From Theocolax elegans (taxonomy: Eukaryota; Arthropoda; Insecta; Hymenoptera; Cerocephalidae): a stretch of 64,000 nucleotides of DNA. Position 1 is the stretch's first letter. Each line of letters opens with the position of its first letter. The translations under genes and the position numbers were made by a program. The notes beneath the pieces were generated by a model that did not search any database, had not been told where the DNA came from, and saw only the letters and a list, made by a program, of their open reading frames with translations. Location: contig CM047427.1 of the NCBI GenBank assembly GCA_026168455.1, positions 41,388,846-41,452,845 on the forward strand. The letters run 5' to 3'. Positions 33,879 to 44,800 of this stretch are shown here, in pieces.

Positions 33879-33912
<34 letters not shown>

Positions 33913-33941
33913 TTAATAATAATAATAATAATAATAATAAT
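33829..33941. repeat. (AAT)n microsatellite between two R1-like elements
   Basis: About 113 bases of AAT/TAA units with occasional ATT interruptions. The left side touches the poly(A) tail of the first element and the right side the first base of the second (GGTGGGCTGG). Confidence 0.95.
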
Positions 33942-34205
33942 GGTGGGCTGGCCATGAGTGAGTTAACACCGCTCTTGGCAGACGGCAACTTCCAAGTTCC
34001 ACGCACTGCCCACTGGAAACGCTTCCCGTTGCGTCAATGCTCTTGCAGCAACGCCATAACGGGAACGGCTAATGGGAAGCTCTGACTCACGGATGACGCA
34101 GTTATAGTGGTAACTGCTGATGTGCACATCCACTCATCACTCACACAAACACGCACTGGCGACTCTCTCTGGGGGGGATTCGGGCATAGAGTGGCTCGAG
34201 CAGCT

Positions 34206-34310
34206 CTATAAACGCGTTCTTGCTCATGAATAATGGAGGAGAGCCCCTATAAACGGGTAACTCTCAACGGGTTATGAATGACAGGGGGCCCTATAAACGG
34301 GTTTCTCCCG
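34206..34310 (+). repeat. Tandem CTATAAACG motif in the LINE 5' UTR
   Basis: CTATAAACG occurs at 34206, 34247 and 34291, twice as CCCTATAAACGGGT, inside imperfect ~43-bp repeats that also share ATGAAT and an AGG-rich block. Possibly an internal promoter or repeat expansion of the 5' UTR. Confidence 0.6.
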
Positions 34311-34681
34311 AGTGTATGGATATGTCAGGATTTCCCTCCGGGATAGCCTACAGTGCAGCAGTGCCCCTTGATTAGTGGTTAAATGATGTTACCGAGGAAG
34401 CTTCCTCACCAGCAGGTGCGACTCCACTCTGGAGGGTGCTGCCGTTGAACACCAGACTTGCACTCCTGGGCCGCCAATAGTTGGAGGGCCCGAATCCAGC
34501 TTAGCCAGCATGGGAGGCTGCCCTGTACATTGCGCGAAAAATCCCGCCCTCTGTAGTAGTGCCGGCCGGCGACCGGATGGGACCCTGCTGCGGAGGGGGG
34601 GGGGGGACGGTCGATGCCACCGGACTGTCGGGTCGCTTGCTGGTAGGGGAGGCTTAGGACGGAGCGTCTGGATAACTATTC

Positions 34682-36052
34682 ATGGGGCCTCCTGGCCACC
34701 ACAAAATACACACTTACATGAGGAGTAATGAAAGGAGAAAAATAAAAATGACAAGTACGTCACTGCAAGCAGGCTTTAGAGTGCAGCCTGCGCCCATCGA
34801 ACACCCAGAGCCTCCCAGCTCTCCCACTGCGGCAGTAGGAAACCTGGTTGACGCAGCGGACAACCGAACAGGAATCCGCGACAGGACGGGCGATCACAAT
34901 GGGGAATCGCCAGATATCTGGGACACTGCGGAGGCAATAAGCAGGGTCCTAAAAGATATGAAGGCAAAGACTATGGTCCAGAAGAATGTCAACATTGTAA
35001 TAAAGAATGGCATGGTTGAGATCCAGGAAGCAGTTGAGGTCGGAATGCAGGAACTCCAACGTATGACACATCTGCGACAGATCCAAAAACAGATGACGCA
35101 CAAACACCAGAAAACGCCGCGAGTCAAACGGAAACGGGACAGACAGACGCCGAGTCCGGAAGCGGGAACTTCTACCCAACAGGAGGCCCCGCCAAAGGAT
35201 ACTTGGTTGACAGTCAAGAGACGAAAAAAGCGGAAAGCTATCACAGATACGGAGACGAACGCCAACGGGTCGACAAAAAAGACGAACGAGCCCAAAGCGC
35301 GCGAGGTTGGTCGCCCAAGCTTGAAGCCCAAGCGAGGCGCGATCCTGATCAAGCCAGCTGAGGGTAAGACATACGCGGACATTTTACAGTCTATAAGACA
35401 GAAGGTGAACCCGACTGACAGTCACGTGGACATTAGAGCCATACGTAAGACAAAAGACGGATCGGTACTTCTACGGATGGACCAAGACCAAGAGCGACAG
35501 GCCTTCAAACAGACCTTACAGAACGCACTGGGACAAAACGCGACAGTTAAAGACATGACATCCAAAGTGACATTGGAATTTATGGACTTGGACTGTGTCA
35601 CGACAGCACAGGACGTCGCGGACGCGATCAACCGCGAAGCCGAGACCGAAACGGAGCGTAACGTCCACGTCTTTGGAGCGAATAACCGGGGACAAGCTCT
35701 GGCTGTCTGCGAGTTTGACGCAAAGGAGGCGACGGACCTGCTCAAGAAAGGCCGAATTAAAATCGGGTGGCTTAACTGTCGGATTCGACCCAGGCTCCGT
35801 GTCCCGAGGTGCTATAAGTGCCTTGGCTACGGACACATGAGGGCAGAGTGTAAAGGACCGGACAGACGCGACTGCTGCTGGAAATGCGGCCAAAAGGGGC
35901 ATGTAGGCAGGACGTGCCAAAACACGCCTTCCTGCTTCCTCTGTACGGGGCGAGCTAACCAAGATCTAGCTCACGTGCCTGGCACGGCCTCGTGTGCTGC
36001 ATTTAAAGCGGCGCTGACTGAGTACAAGACGAAACAGACCAAATGGACTTGA
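34682..36052 (+). CDS. R1-like ORF1 protein (second element), intact frame
   Basis: 456 codons from ATG 34682; in-frame ATGs at 34718 and 34748 are alternative starts. RNA-binding ORF1 with a variable N-terminus, a helical stretch (ISRVLKDMKAKTMVQKNVNI), a basic middle (PRVKRKRDRQ, VKRRKKRKAI), the ORF1 domain (TYADILQSIRQKVNPTDSH, TLEFMDLDCVTTAQDV) and three knuckles: CYKCLGYGHMRAEC, CWKCGQKGHVGRTC, CFLCTGRANQDLAHVPGTASC. Its stop overlaps the ORF2 ATG in ATGGACTTGA, suggesting coupled translation. Related to but clearly diverged from the 32-kb ORF1. Confidence 0.88.
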   Translation: MGPPGHHKIHTYMRSNERRKIKMTSTSLQAGFRVQPAPIEHPEPPSSPTAAVGNLVDAADNRTGIRDRTGDHNGESPDIWDTAEAISRVLKDMKAKTMVQKNVNIVIKNGMVEIQEAVEVGMQELQRMTHLRQIQKQMTHKHQKTPRVKRKRDRQTPSPEAGTSTQQEAPPKDTWLTVKRRKKRKAITDTETNANGSTKKTNEPKAREVGRPSLKPKRGAILIKPAEGKTYADILQSIRQKVNPTDSHVDIRAIRKTKDGSVLLRMDQDQERQAFKQTLQNALGQNATVKDMTSKVTLEFMDLDCVTTAQDVADAINREAETETERNVHVFGANNRGQALAVCEFDAKEATDLLKKGRIKIGWLNCRIRPRLRVPRCYKCLGYGHMRAECKGPDRRDCCWKCGQKGHVGRTCQNTPSCFLCTGRANQDLAHVPGTASCAAFKAALTEYKTKQTKWT

Positions 36053-37569
36053 CAACGCTACAATGCAACCTGAACAGGAGCAGCGTGGCACACGCGCTAC
36101 TTCCTCAAATTGCGGCGGAAGCAGACGCGGACGTGCTCGTGATAAGCGAGCAGTACAGAAACCGTTCCGAACCAACGTGGATCGCTAGCAGCTCGAACAT
36201 GGCGGCGGTGTGGGTGCGAGGATCAAACGCGGCGCGGATGACAGATTACGGGTTCGGAGAAGACTATGCTTGGGTAAGGGTCGGCACTGTCACTATCGTC
36301 AGTGTCTACTTTTCCCCGAACAATAGTGCGCGCGAGTACGCAGAGAAGCTGGTAGCCCTGGAAGACGCTGTCAGAGACCTCTCTGGCGACGTGATAGTGG
36401 CGGGCGATTTTAACGCGCGAGCGATCGAATGGGGGATGCCCACAACAAACAGACGCGGACGACTGATTTTACAAATGGCCGCCCGACTAGAACTGGCAGT
36501 AATAAATGACGGCAACGTGACTACGTATAGACAACCCGGCTTTGGTAACTGTATACCATATATTAACCTGGCCACGTACAGTTTGCTGACAAGGCTGAGA
36601 GGATGGACAGTGATCGAGGACTACACGGCCAGTGATCACCAGTACATTGTTTTCAGCCTGACTAATGACACCGCGGTGAGGCAAAGACATGACATACGGA
36701 CTACACGATGGGACATCGGACGAATAAACAGGGACGAGCTCTCGAGACAACTGCGGAACGTAGGGATACCTTCTGCGGATCTGACTCAAGGGACGACAGA
36801 CCGAGTCGCGGCTGAACGGAGTGCTGACGATCTGGAAAAGTATCTGCAGCGCATCTGTGAAGCTACGATGCCACGGAAACGATACAGACAGAACAAACGG
36901 CAGACCTACTGGTGGACGCAAGAGATTGCTGAAATCAGAAGAGAATGTCAGAGACTGCGTAGACTGGCACAGAGAAATTGGAATAGGCCCGAAGGGGAAC
37001 CTCTCTCGAGAGAATACAAACATACGAAAAGACGACTTAGACAGACGATCAACGATACTAAACGACAGTGTTGGAGACGACTGGAGGACGAAGTAGATGC
37101 AGACCTGTGGGGGGACGGCTACAAGATACGGCTAAAAGCTGTACGAGCTATTGCTACGACCGAGACTGTTACAAGCGGTGGAAGCTGCTGGAGACCTATC
37201 GGACAAACAATACGGTTTTAGACGAGGACGCTCAACAATTGGAGCAATATCAGACGTTATACGGATTGCAGACAAGACGAATGACATATGCCACGGAGCC
37301 AGGCCACTGGTACTCTTGTCAACCTTGGACGTACGAAATGCTTTCAACTCTGCGAGGTGGGCGGACATTCTGGAGGTAATGGAGACAACCTTCTGGGTGC
37401 CCGCCTACCTTGTGCGAGTTGTGAGGGACTACTTACGGGATCGATACCTAACATACGAGACGACGGACGGTATGCAACGTAGACAGCTGACAGCGGGAGT
37501 CGCACAGGGCTCAATACTGGGTCCTGACTTATGGAACATCATGTACGACGGGCTATTGAGATTAGACAT
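36043..37569 (+). pseudogene. R1-like ORF2: endonuclease plus truncated RT
   Basis: The open frame 36043-37221 begins LTTLQCNLNRS and carries an AP-like endonuclease (ISEQYRNR, TIVSVYFSPNN, IVAGDFNARAIEWG, ASDHQYIVF) that would cut the target site. It is followed by the linker (YWWTQEIAEIRREC). After DLWGDGYKIR (~37130) a deletion removes the RT start and shifts the frame. RT then continues in the frame of 37151-37579 (LSDKQYGFRRGRST, STLDVRNAFNSARW, GVAQGSILGPDLWN). Sequence changes to satellite at about 37569. No catalytic YADD, so inactive. In the endonuclease, PYINLAT stands where the family usually has an Asp-containing PDITL-type motif. Confidence 0.88.
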
Positions 37570-37972
37570 GCAAAATTGAAAAATTAGTTTAATTGCGAAA
37601 TTGCAAAAATTGTAGATGACGAATTGCTCCTAAAAAGAAGAAAAAATAAACGAATTTATATGAGTCGACTCGAGCTGCTGTAACCTGATCTTCATAACCG
37701 AATTTCAATTTTTCTTTTTTGTTGTTAATTTTGAAGAAAAGTTGATTTTTATTTTCTAATCGATTTTATTTTGTCTAAATAATATGTAGTTCAACAATCA
37801 CTTTTCTATCTTTATTAGTTTAAACGTGTTATACGCAAGCGTACTATTAATAGGCGTGAACCCCACGGCCTTTATACATATAGCTTATATATAGTATGTA
37901 GTACCGATAACGGCCGTAAGGTGGCTACCCCCTTATCGCGCCGTTCCCGTTATCAAGATAAGAGAGCGCCGT

Positions 37973-37980
37973 TATAAGTA
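37973..37980 (+). promoter_or_regulatory. TATA-like box of the insertion (copy 1)
   Basis: GTTATAAGTATAGG lies 171 bases before the ATG at 38144, followed by an initiator-like TTCGACC and, at 38075-38080, AATAAA. This TATA-then-AATAAA order is what an LTR U3-R boundary looks like. The same elements occur in copy 2 (TATA at 39428). Confidence 0.4.
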
Positions 37981-38143
37981 TAGGCCAGTTCGACCATACA
38001 GCAGCTCGCCTTCTCCCCTTGCGGGAGTATCCCACCTTTCGGGATAAATTACTGTACCTTCTCTACAGTTCTTGAATAAAGGCGAATTTTAATTAAAGAT
38101 CATTTGCTGATCGTAATTATTAGCACCTTCTTCCATCCCATCC

Positions 38144-38638
38144 ATGCCGTACGAACTCACCGAGAGCGACTACATTGGGCTCTCCCTCGCTCAAGACTAC
38201 GTCGCCTGGATCACCTTGGAGTACCGGAATCGGACCGCCGCTGCCCAGACCATCATCAAGAAGGACCAGGCCACCCAAAACGTCAGCAGCATCAGCACCC
38301 AGACGGAGCAACCGCTACCCCGACTCACTTCTCTCAAGGGTTGGCTGGTGGACAACGGCGAACAACGGACGGTGCGGTTGGAACTACCACCTCCAGGGAC
38401 TCCGAGGATCCGAGCAGAGCCGTCACCTCCACCTAGGCGTGTTCCCGCCGTAGCAGCTACACCGTTAGAGGCAGTCCAACGCAAACCGATTCGGCCGAGA
38501 CGACCACCAATTCCGGTAGCCCCGAAACCTCCATCTACTCAGCGGGCAGCAGCCACGGTTAAGCCTCGAGTGGTCGCTGACATCATTCTGCCACCTACAG
38601 GGCACCTCCCGCTTCCTCCGAGGACACCTCGCCGTTAG
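38144..38638 (+). CDS. Pro/Arg-rich 164-aa ORF in the satellite insertion, copy 1
   Basis: Not recognised. ATG follows CATCCCATCC. The N-terminus is non-repetitive and protein-like (MPYELTESDYIGLSLAQDYV, WITLEYRN), then QTIIKKDQATQN, SISTQTEQP and LKGWLVDNGEQRTVRLELPP. The C-terminal half is Pro/Arg/Ala-rich and probably disordered (RPRRPPIPVAPKPP). No signal peptide or membrane segment. A second short frame (38792-38980) begins MLCPPSANAEATTT and runs across the insertion's 3' boundary into satellite, so it is less likely to be real. The GC-rich composition contrasts sharply with the satellite. It could be a Gag fragment of a non-autonomous LTR element, but no Gag signature is seen. Confidence 0.5.
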   Translation: MPYELTESDYIGLSLAQDYVAWITLEYRNRTAAAQTIIKKDQATQNVSSISTQTEQPLPRLTSLKGWLVDNGEQRTVRLELPPPGTPRIRAEPSPPPRRVPAVAATPLEAVQRKPIRPRRPPIPVAPKPPSTQRAAATVKPRVVADIILPPTGHLPLPPRTPRR

Positions 38639-39281
38639 AGCGGCTCACGCCTGGGTTGGTCCATCTTGACCAACCCTACCAAGAACTTCATAAAGTGAGC
38701 GGGGCTCACCGGTGGTGATCCGACCGTCCGACTCTGGCCACGAGTTTCTCGAGGCCAGGGCCAGGCTCGTAGAGAGCTAGTTGAGGGGTTAGTGCTGTGC
38801 CCTCCCTCAGCCAACGCAGAAGCCACAACGACAGCGGCGCAGCGGACCAGCATCTACTCGGCCTTACTGGCCGACATACCGTCGACACCGGACTCACCAG
38901 CGTCACCCGACGCACCGGCTTACGACAAACGTTATAAATTGTTAATAATAAAAGTAGTTGTAATTATCGTAACGAGGTGATTTTTTAAACTGTATATTAT
39001 TTACTTAGTGCATAAAACAATGGTAGTGTTAAAATTGAAAAATAAGTTTAATTTAGAAATTGAAAAAAATGTAGATGACGAATTGCTCCTAAAATGAAGA
39101 TAAGTTTACGAGTTAATATGAGTCGACTCGAGCTGCTGTAACCTGATCTTCATAACCTAATTTCAATTTTTCTGTTTTGTTAATTTTGAAGAAAAGTTGA
39201 TTTTTATTTTCTAATCGATTTTATTTTGTCTAAATAATATGTAGTTCAACAATCACTTTTCTATCTTTATTAGTTTAAACG

Positions 39282-40382
39282 TGTTATACGCAAGCGTACT
39301 ATTAATAGGCGTGAACCCCACGGCCTTTATACATATAGCTTATATATAGTATGTAGTACCGATAACGGCCGTAAGGTGGCTACCCCCTTATCGCGCCGTT
39401 CCCGTTATCAAGATAAGAGAGCGCCGTTATAAGTATAGGCCAGTTCGACCATACAGCAGCTCGCCTTCTCCCCTTGCGGGAGTATCCCACCTTTCGGGAT
39501 AAATTACTGTACCTTCTCTACAGTTCTTGAATAAAGGCGAATTTTAATTAAAGATCATTTGCTGATCGTAATTATTAGCACCTTCTTCCATCCCATCCAT
39601 GCCGTACGAACTCACCGAGAGCGACTACATTGGGCTCTCCCTCGCTCAAGACTACGTCGCCTGGATCACCTTGGAGTACCGGAATCGGACCGCCGCTGCC
39701 CAGACCATCATCAAGAAGGACCAGGCCACCCAAAACGTCAGCAGCATCAGCACCCAGACGGAGCAACCGCTACCCCGACTCACTTCTCTCAAGGGTTGGC
39801 TGGTGGACAACGGCGAACAACGGACGGTGCGGTTGGAACTACCACCTCCAGGGACTCCGAGGATCCGAGCAGAGCCGTCACCTCCACCTAGGCGTGTTCC
39901 CGCCGTAGCAGCTACACCGTTAGAGGCAGTCCAACGCAAACCGATTCGGCCGAGACGACCACCAATTCCGGTAGCCCCGAAACCTCCATCTACTCAGCGG
40001 GCAGCAGCCACGGTTAAGCCTCGAGTGGTCGCTGACATCATTCTGCCACCTACAGGGCACCTCCCGCTTCCTCCGAGGACACCTCGCCGTTAGAGCGGCT
40101 CACGCCTGGGTTGGTCCATCTTGACCAACCCTACCAAGAACTTCATAAAGTGAGCGGGGCTCACCGGTGGTGATCCGACCGTCCGACTCTGGCCACGAGT
40201 TTCTCGAGGCCAGGGCCAGGCTCGTAGAGAGCTAGTTGAGGGGTTAGTGCTGTGCCCTCCCTCAGCCAACGCAGAAGCCACAACGACAGCGGCGCAGCGG
40301 ACCAGCATCTACTCGGCCTTACTGGCCGACATACCGTCGACACCGGACTCACCAGCGTCACCCGACGCACCGGCTTACGACA
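39282..40382 (+). mobile_element. LTR-like insertion in satellite, copy 2 (1101 bp)
   Basis: Same length and ends as copy 1, and practically identical in sequence, with AACG flanks (39278-39281, 40383-40386). It sits in the same position of the next monomer, so it was copied together with the monomer rather than inserted anew. Confidence 0.88.
39599..40093 (+). CDS. Pro/Arg-rich 164-aa ORF, copy 2
   Basis: Encodes the same 164 residues as 38144-38638 without a difference that I can see. It has the same TATA-like box (39428-39435) and AATAAA upstream and the same downstream sequence. Identity at all codon positions means recent duplication or homogenisation, so selection cannot be judged from this pair. 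Confidence 0.5.
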   Translation: MPYELTESDYIGLSLAQDYVAWITLEYRNRTAAAQTIIKKDQATQNVSSISTQTEQPLPRLTSLKGWLVDNGEQRTVRLELPPPGTPRIRAEPSPPPRRVPAVAATPLEAVQRKPIRPRRPPIPVAPKPPSTQRAAATVKPRVVADIILPPTGHLPLPPRTPRR

Positions 40383-40742
40383 AACGTTATAAATTGTTAA
40401 TAATAAAAGTAGTTGTAATTATCGTATCGAAGTGATTTTTTTAACTGTATATTATTTACTTAGTGCATAAAACAATGGTAGTGTCAAAATTGAAAAATTA
40501 GTTTAATTGCGAAATTGCAAAAATTGTAGATGACGAATTGCTCCTAAAAAGAAGAAAAAATAAACGAATTTATATGAGTCGACTCGAGCTGCTGTAACCT
40601 GATCTTCATAACCGAATTTCAATTTTTCTTTTTTGTTGTTAATTTTGAAGAAAAGTTGATTTTTATTTTCTAATCGATTTTATTTTGTCTAAATAATATG
40701 TACGTTCAACAATCACTTTTCCTATCTTTATTAGTTTCAACG

Positions 40743-41848
40743 TGTTATACGCAAGCGTACTATTATAGGCGTGAACCCCACGGCCTTTATACATATAGCT
40801 TATATATAGTATGTAGTACCGATAACGGCCGTAAGGTGGCTACCCCCTTATCGCGCCGTTTCCCGTTATCAAGATAAGAGAGCGCCGTTATAAGTATAGG
40901 CCAGTTCGACCATACAGCATGCTCGCCTTCTCCCCCTTCGGGAGTATCCCAACCTTTCGGGATAAATTACTGTACCTTCTCTCTAGTTTCTTGATAAAGG
41001 CGAATTTTAATTAAAGATCATTTGCCTGATCGTAATTATTAGCACCTTCTTCCATCCCATCCCATGCCGTACTAACTCACCGAGAGCGACTACATTGGGG
41101 CTCTCCCCGCTCAAGACTACGTCGCCTGGATCACCTTGGGTACCGGAATCGGACCCGCCCGCTGCCCAGACCATCATCAAGAAGGACCAGGCCACCCAAA
41201 ACGTCAGCAGCATCAGCACCCAGACGGAGCAACCGCTACCCCGACTCACTTCTCTCAAGGGTTGGCTGGTGGACAACGGCGAACAACGGACGGTGCGGTT
41301 GGAACTACCACCTCCAGGGACTCCGAGGATCCGAGCAGAGCCGTCACCTCCACCTAGGCGTGTTCCCGCCGTAGCAGCTACACCGTTAGAGGCAGTCCAA
41401 CGCAAACCGATTCGGCCGAGACGACCACCAATTCCGGTAGCCCCGAAACCTCCATCTACTCAGCGGGCAGCAGCCACGGTTAAGCCTCGAGTGGTCGCTG
41501 ACATCATTCTGCCACCTACAGGGCACCTCCCGCTTCCTCCGAGGACACCTCGCCGTTAGAGCGGCTCACGCCTGGGTTGGTCCATCTTGACCAACCCTAC
41601 CAAGAACTTCATAAAGTGAGCGGGGCTCACCGGCGGTGATCCGACCGTCCGACTCTGGCCACGAGTTTCTCGAGGCCAGGGCCAGGCTCGTAGAGAGCTA
41701 GTTGAGGGGTTAGTGCTGTGCCCTCCCTCAGCCAACGCAGAAGCCACAACGACAGCGGCGCAGCGGACCAGCATCTACTCGGCCTTACTGGCCGACATAC
41801 CGTCGACACCGGACTCACCAGCGTCACCCGACGCACCGGCTTACGACA
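40743..41848 (+). mobile_element. LTR-like insertion in satellite, copy 3 (1106 bp)
   Basis: Same ends and AACG flanks (40739-40742, 41849-41852). Its first ~420 bases carry many single-base insertions and deletions relative to copies 1 and 2, whereas 41160-41848 is nearly identical to them. The sharp change in quality suggests either local decay or consensus errors. Confidence 0.85.
41063..41559 (+). pseudogene. Pro/Arg-rich ORF, copy 3, broken near its start
   Basis: The ATG at 41063 reads MPY and then a TAA, because CGTACGAACTC of the intact copies is CGTACTAACTC here. Several one-base indels follow up to ~41160. From there the frame to 41559 matches the C-terminal three quarters of the other copies. 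The damage lies wholly in the indel-rich stretch, so it may not be real. Confidence 0.6.
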
Positions 41849-44800
41849 AACGTTATAAATTGTTAATAATAAAAGTAGTTGTAATTATCGTAACGAGGTG
41901 ATTTTTTAAACTGTATATTATTTACTTAGTGCATAAAACAATGGTAGTGTTAAAATTGAAAAATAAGTTTAATTTAGAAATTGAAAAAAATGTAGATGAC
42001 GAATTGCTCCTAAAATGAAGATAAGTTTACGAGTTAATATGAGTCGACTCGAGCTGCTGTAACCTGATCTTCATAACCTAATTTCAATTTTTCTGTTTTG
42101 TTAATTTTGAAGAAAACTTGATTTTAATTTTACGAATCGATTTTATTTTGTCCAAATAATACGTAGTTCAACAATCACTTCTCTATCTTTGAATAGTTTT
42201 AAACGTTATAAATTGTTAATAATAAAGTAGTTGTAATTATCGTATCGAGGTGATTTTTTAACTGTTTATTATTTACTTAGGGCATAAAACAATGGCAGTG
42301 TCAAATTGAAAAATAAATTTATTTAGAAATTGTAAAATGATGATTGCTCCTAAAAGGAAGATAATTTAACGAGTTTTATATGAGTCGACTGGAGCTACAG
42401 TAGCCTGATCTTCAAAACCGAATTTCAATTTTCTTTTTTATTAATTTTGAAGAAAAAGTTGATTTTATTTTACGAATCGATTTTATTTTGTCTAAAATAA
42501 TGTGTAGTTCAACAATCACTTCTCTATTCTGATAGTTTAAAAGGTATAATTGTTAAAAATAAAAGTAGTTGTAATTATCGTATCGAAGTGATTTTTTAAC
42601 TGTATATTATTGACTTAGTGCATAAAACAATGGTATTGTGAAAATTGGAAAATAGTTTATTTGGAAATTGCAAAAATTGGATTTGACGAATTGCTCCTAA
42701 AAAGAAGATAAGTTTACGAGTTTATGTGAGTCGACTCGAGCTGCTGTAACCTGATCTTCATAACCGAATTTCAATTTTTCTTTTTTGTTGTTAATTTTGA
42801 AGAAAAGTTGATTTTTATTTTCTAATCGATTTTATTTTGTCCAAATAATACGTAGTTCAACAATCACTTTTCTATCTTTGTTAGTTTAAAAGTTATAAAT
42901 TGTTAACAATAAAAGTAGTTGTGTGAGTGATATGAGTTATATAAAGTGAGTTTATATGAGTCGACTCGAGCTGCTGTAACCTGATCTTCATAACCGAATT
43001 TCAATTTTTCTTTTTTGTTGTTAATTTTGAAGAAAAGTTGATTTTTATTTTCTAATCGATTTTATTTTGTCTAAATAATATGTAGTTCAACAATCACTTC
43101 TCTATCTTTGATAGTTTAAACGTTATAAATTGTTAATAATAAAAGTAGTTGTAATTATCGTATCGAAGTGATTTTTTAACTGTATATTATTTACTTAGTG
43201 CATAAAAAACAAGGGTAGTGTCAAAATGGAAAAATTAGTTTAATTTAGAAATTGCAAAAATGGTAGATGAATGAATTGCTCCGAAACAGAAGATAATTAT
43301 TTTACGAGTTTATATGAGTCGACACAGCTGTAGTACCTGATCTTCATAACCGAATTTGCATTTTTTCTTTTTTATTAATTTTGAGAAAAGTTGATTTTAT
43401 TTTCTAATCGATTTATTTTGTCTAAATAATATGTAGTTCAACAATCACTTACTTGATAGTTTAAAAGGTAATAAATTGTTAAAAATATAAGTAGTTGTAT
43501 TATCGAATCGAAGTGATTTTTTAACTGTATATTATTGACTTAGTGCATCAAACAATGGCAGTGTCAAAATTGAAAAATTAGTTTAATTTAGAAACAGTAA
43601 AAATTTCGATGGCGTATTTGCTCCTACAAAAGAAGATAAATTTACGAGTTTATGTGAGTCGACTAGAGCTGCTGTATACTGATCTTCAAAACCGAATTTC
43701 AATTTTTCTTTTTTATTAATTTTGAAGAAAAGTTGATTTTTATTTTTACGAATCGATTTTATTTTGTCTAAATAATGTGTAGTTCAACAATCACTTCTCT
43801 ATCTCTGATAGTTTAAAAGGTATAAATTGTTAAAAATAAAAGTAGTTGTAATTATCGTATCGAAGTGATTTTTTAACTGTATATTATTGACTTAGTGCAT
43901 AAAACAATGGTATTGTTAAAATTGGAAAATTAGTTTAATTTGGAAATTGCAAAAATTGGATTTGACGAATTGCTCCTAAAAAGAAGATAAGTTTACGAGT
44001 TTATGTGAGTCGACTCGAGCTGCTGTAACCTGATCTTCATAACCGAATTTCAATTTTTCTTTTTTGTTGTTAATTTTGAAGAAAAGTTGATTTTTATTTT
44101 CTAATCGATTTTATTTTGTCTAAATAATATGTAGTTCAACAATCACTTTTCTATCTTTGTTAGTTTAAAAGTTATAAATTGTTAACAATAAAAGTAGTTG
44201 TAATTATCGTATCGAAGTGATTTTTTTAACTGTATATTATTGACTTAGTGCATAAAACAATGGTATTGTTAAAATTGGAAAATTAGTTTAATTTGGAAAT
44301 TGCAAAAATTGGATTTGACGAATTGCTCCTAAAAAGAAGATAAGTTTACGAGTTTATGTGAGTCGACTCGAGCTGCTGTAACCTGATCTTCATAACCGAA
44401 TTTCAATTTTTCTTTTTTGTTGTTAATTTTGAAGAAAAGTTGATTTTTATTTTCTAATCGATTTTATTTTGTCTAAATAATATGTAGTTCAACAATCACT
44501 TTTCTATCTTTGTTAGTTTAAAAGTTATAAATTGTTAACAATAAAAGTAGTTGTGTGAGTGATATGAGTTATATAAAGTGAGTTTATATGAGTCGACTCT
44601 AGCTGCTGGAACCTGATCTTCATAACCAAATTTCAATTCTTCTTTTATGTTAATTTTGCAAAAATGTTGATTTTTAATTTACTAATCGATTTTCTATTCT
44701 CTAAATTATATGTATTAAAAAAATCACTTCTCTACCTTTGTTAGTTTAAAAGTTATAAATTGTTAATAATAAAAGTAGTTGTAATTATCGTATCGAAGTG

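Larger units (their letters stand above)
33942..37569 (+). mobile_element. R1-like LINE, second element, cut off by satellite
   Basis: A 5' UTR of about 740 bp, ORF1 (34682-36052) and ORF2 (from 36043) with endonuclease and part of the RT. An internal deletion in ORF2 lies near 37130-37150, and the RT ends at 37569, where satellite sequence begins, before the YADD box. It starts right after (AAT)n, like its left neighbour. Confidence 0.85.
37827..38927 (+). mobile_element. LTR-like insertion in satellite, copy 1 (1101 bp)
   Basis: Begins TGTTATACGCAAGCG and ends GGCTTACGACA (TG...CA), with AACG on both sides (37823-37826, 38928-38931). Unfilled monomers have a single AACG at the same place (TTTAAACGTTATAAATTG, e.g. 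~46496), so the boundaries are exact and a 4-bp target duplication is shown. TG/CA ends plus a 4-bp duplication are typical of LTR retrotransposon integration. No direct terminal repeats lie inside, so it resembles a solo LTR, but it carries an ORF (38144-38638). Confidence 0.85.

Noticed and set aside
33766..33957. ORF rich in Ile/Leu on both strands
   Set aside because: By-product of the (AAT)n microsatellite.
38120..40370. Several antisense and alternative-frame ORFs over the satellite insertion
   Set aside because: They shadow the GC-rich 164-codon frame, and no recognisable domain or start context favours them.
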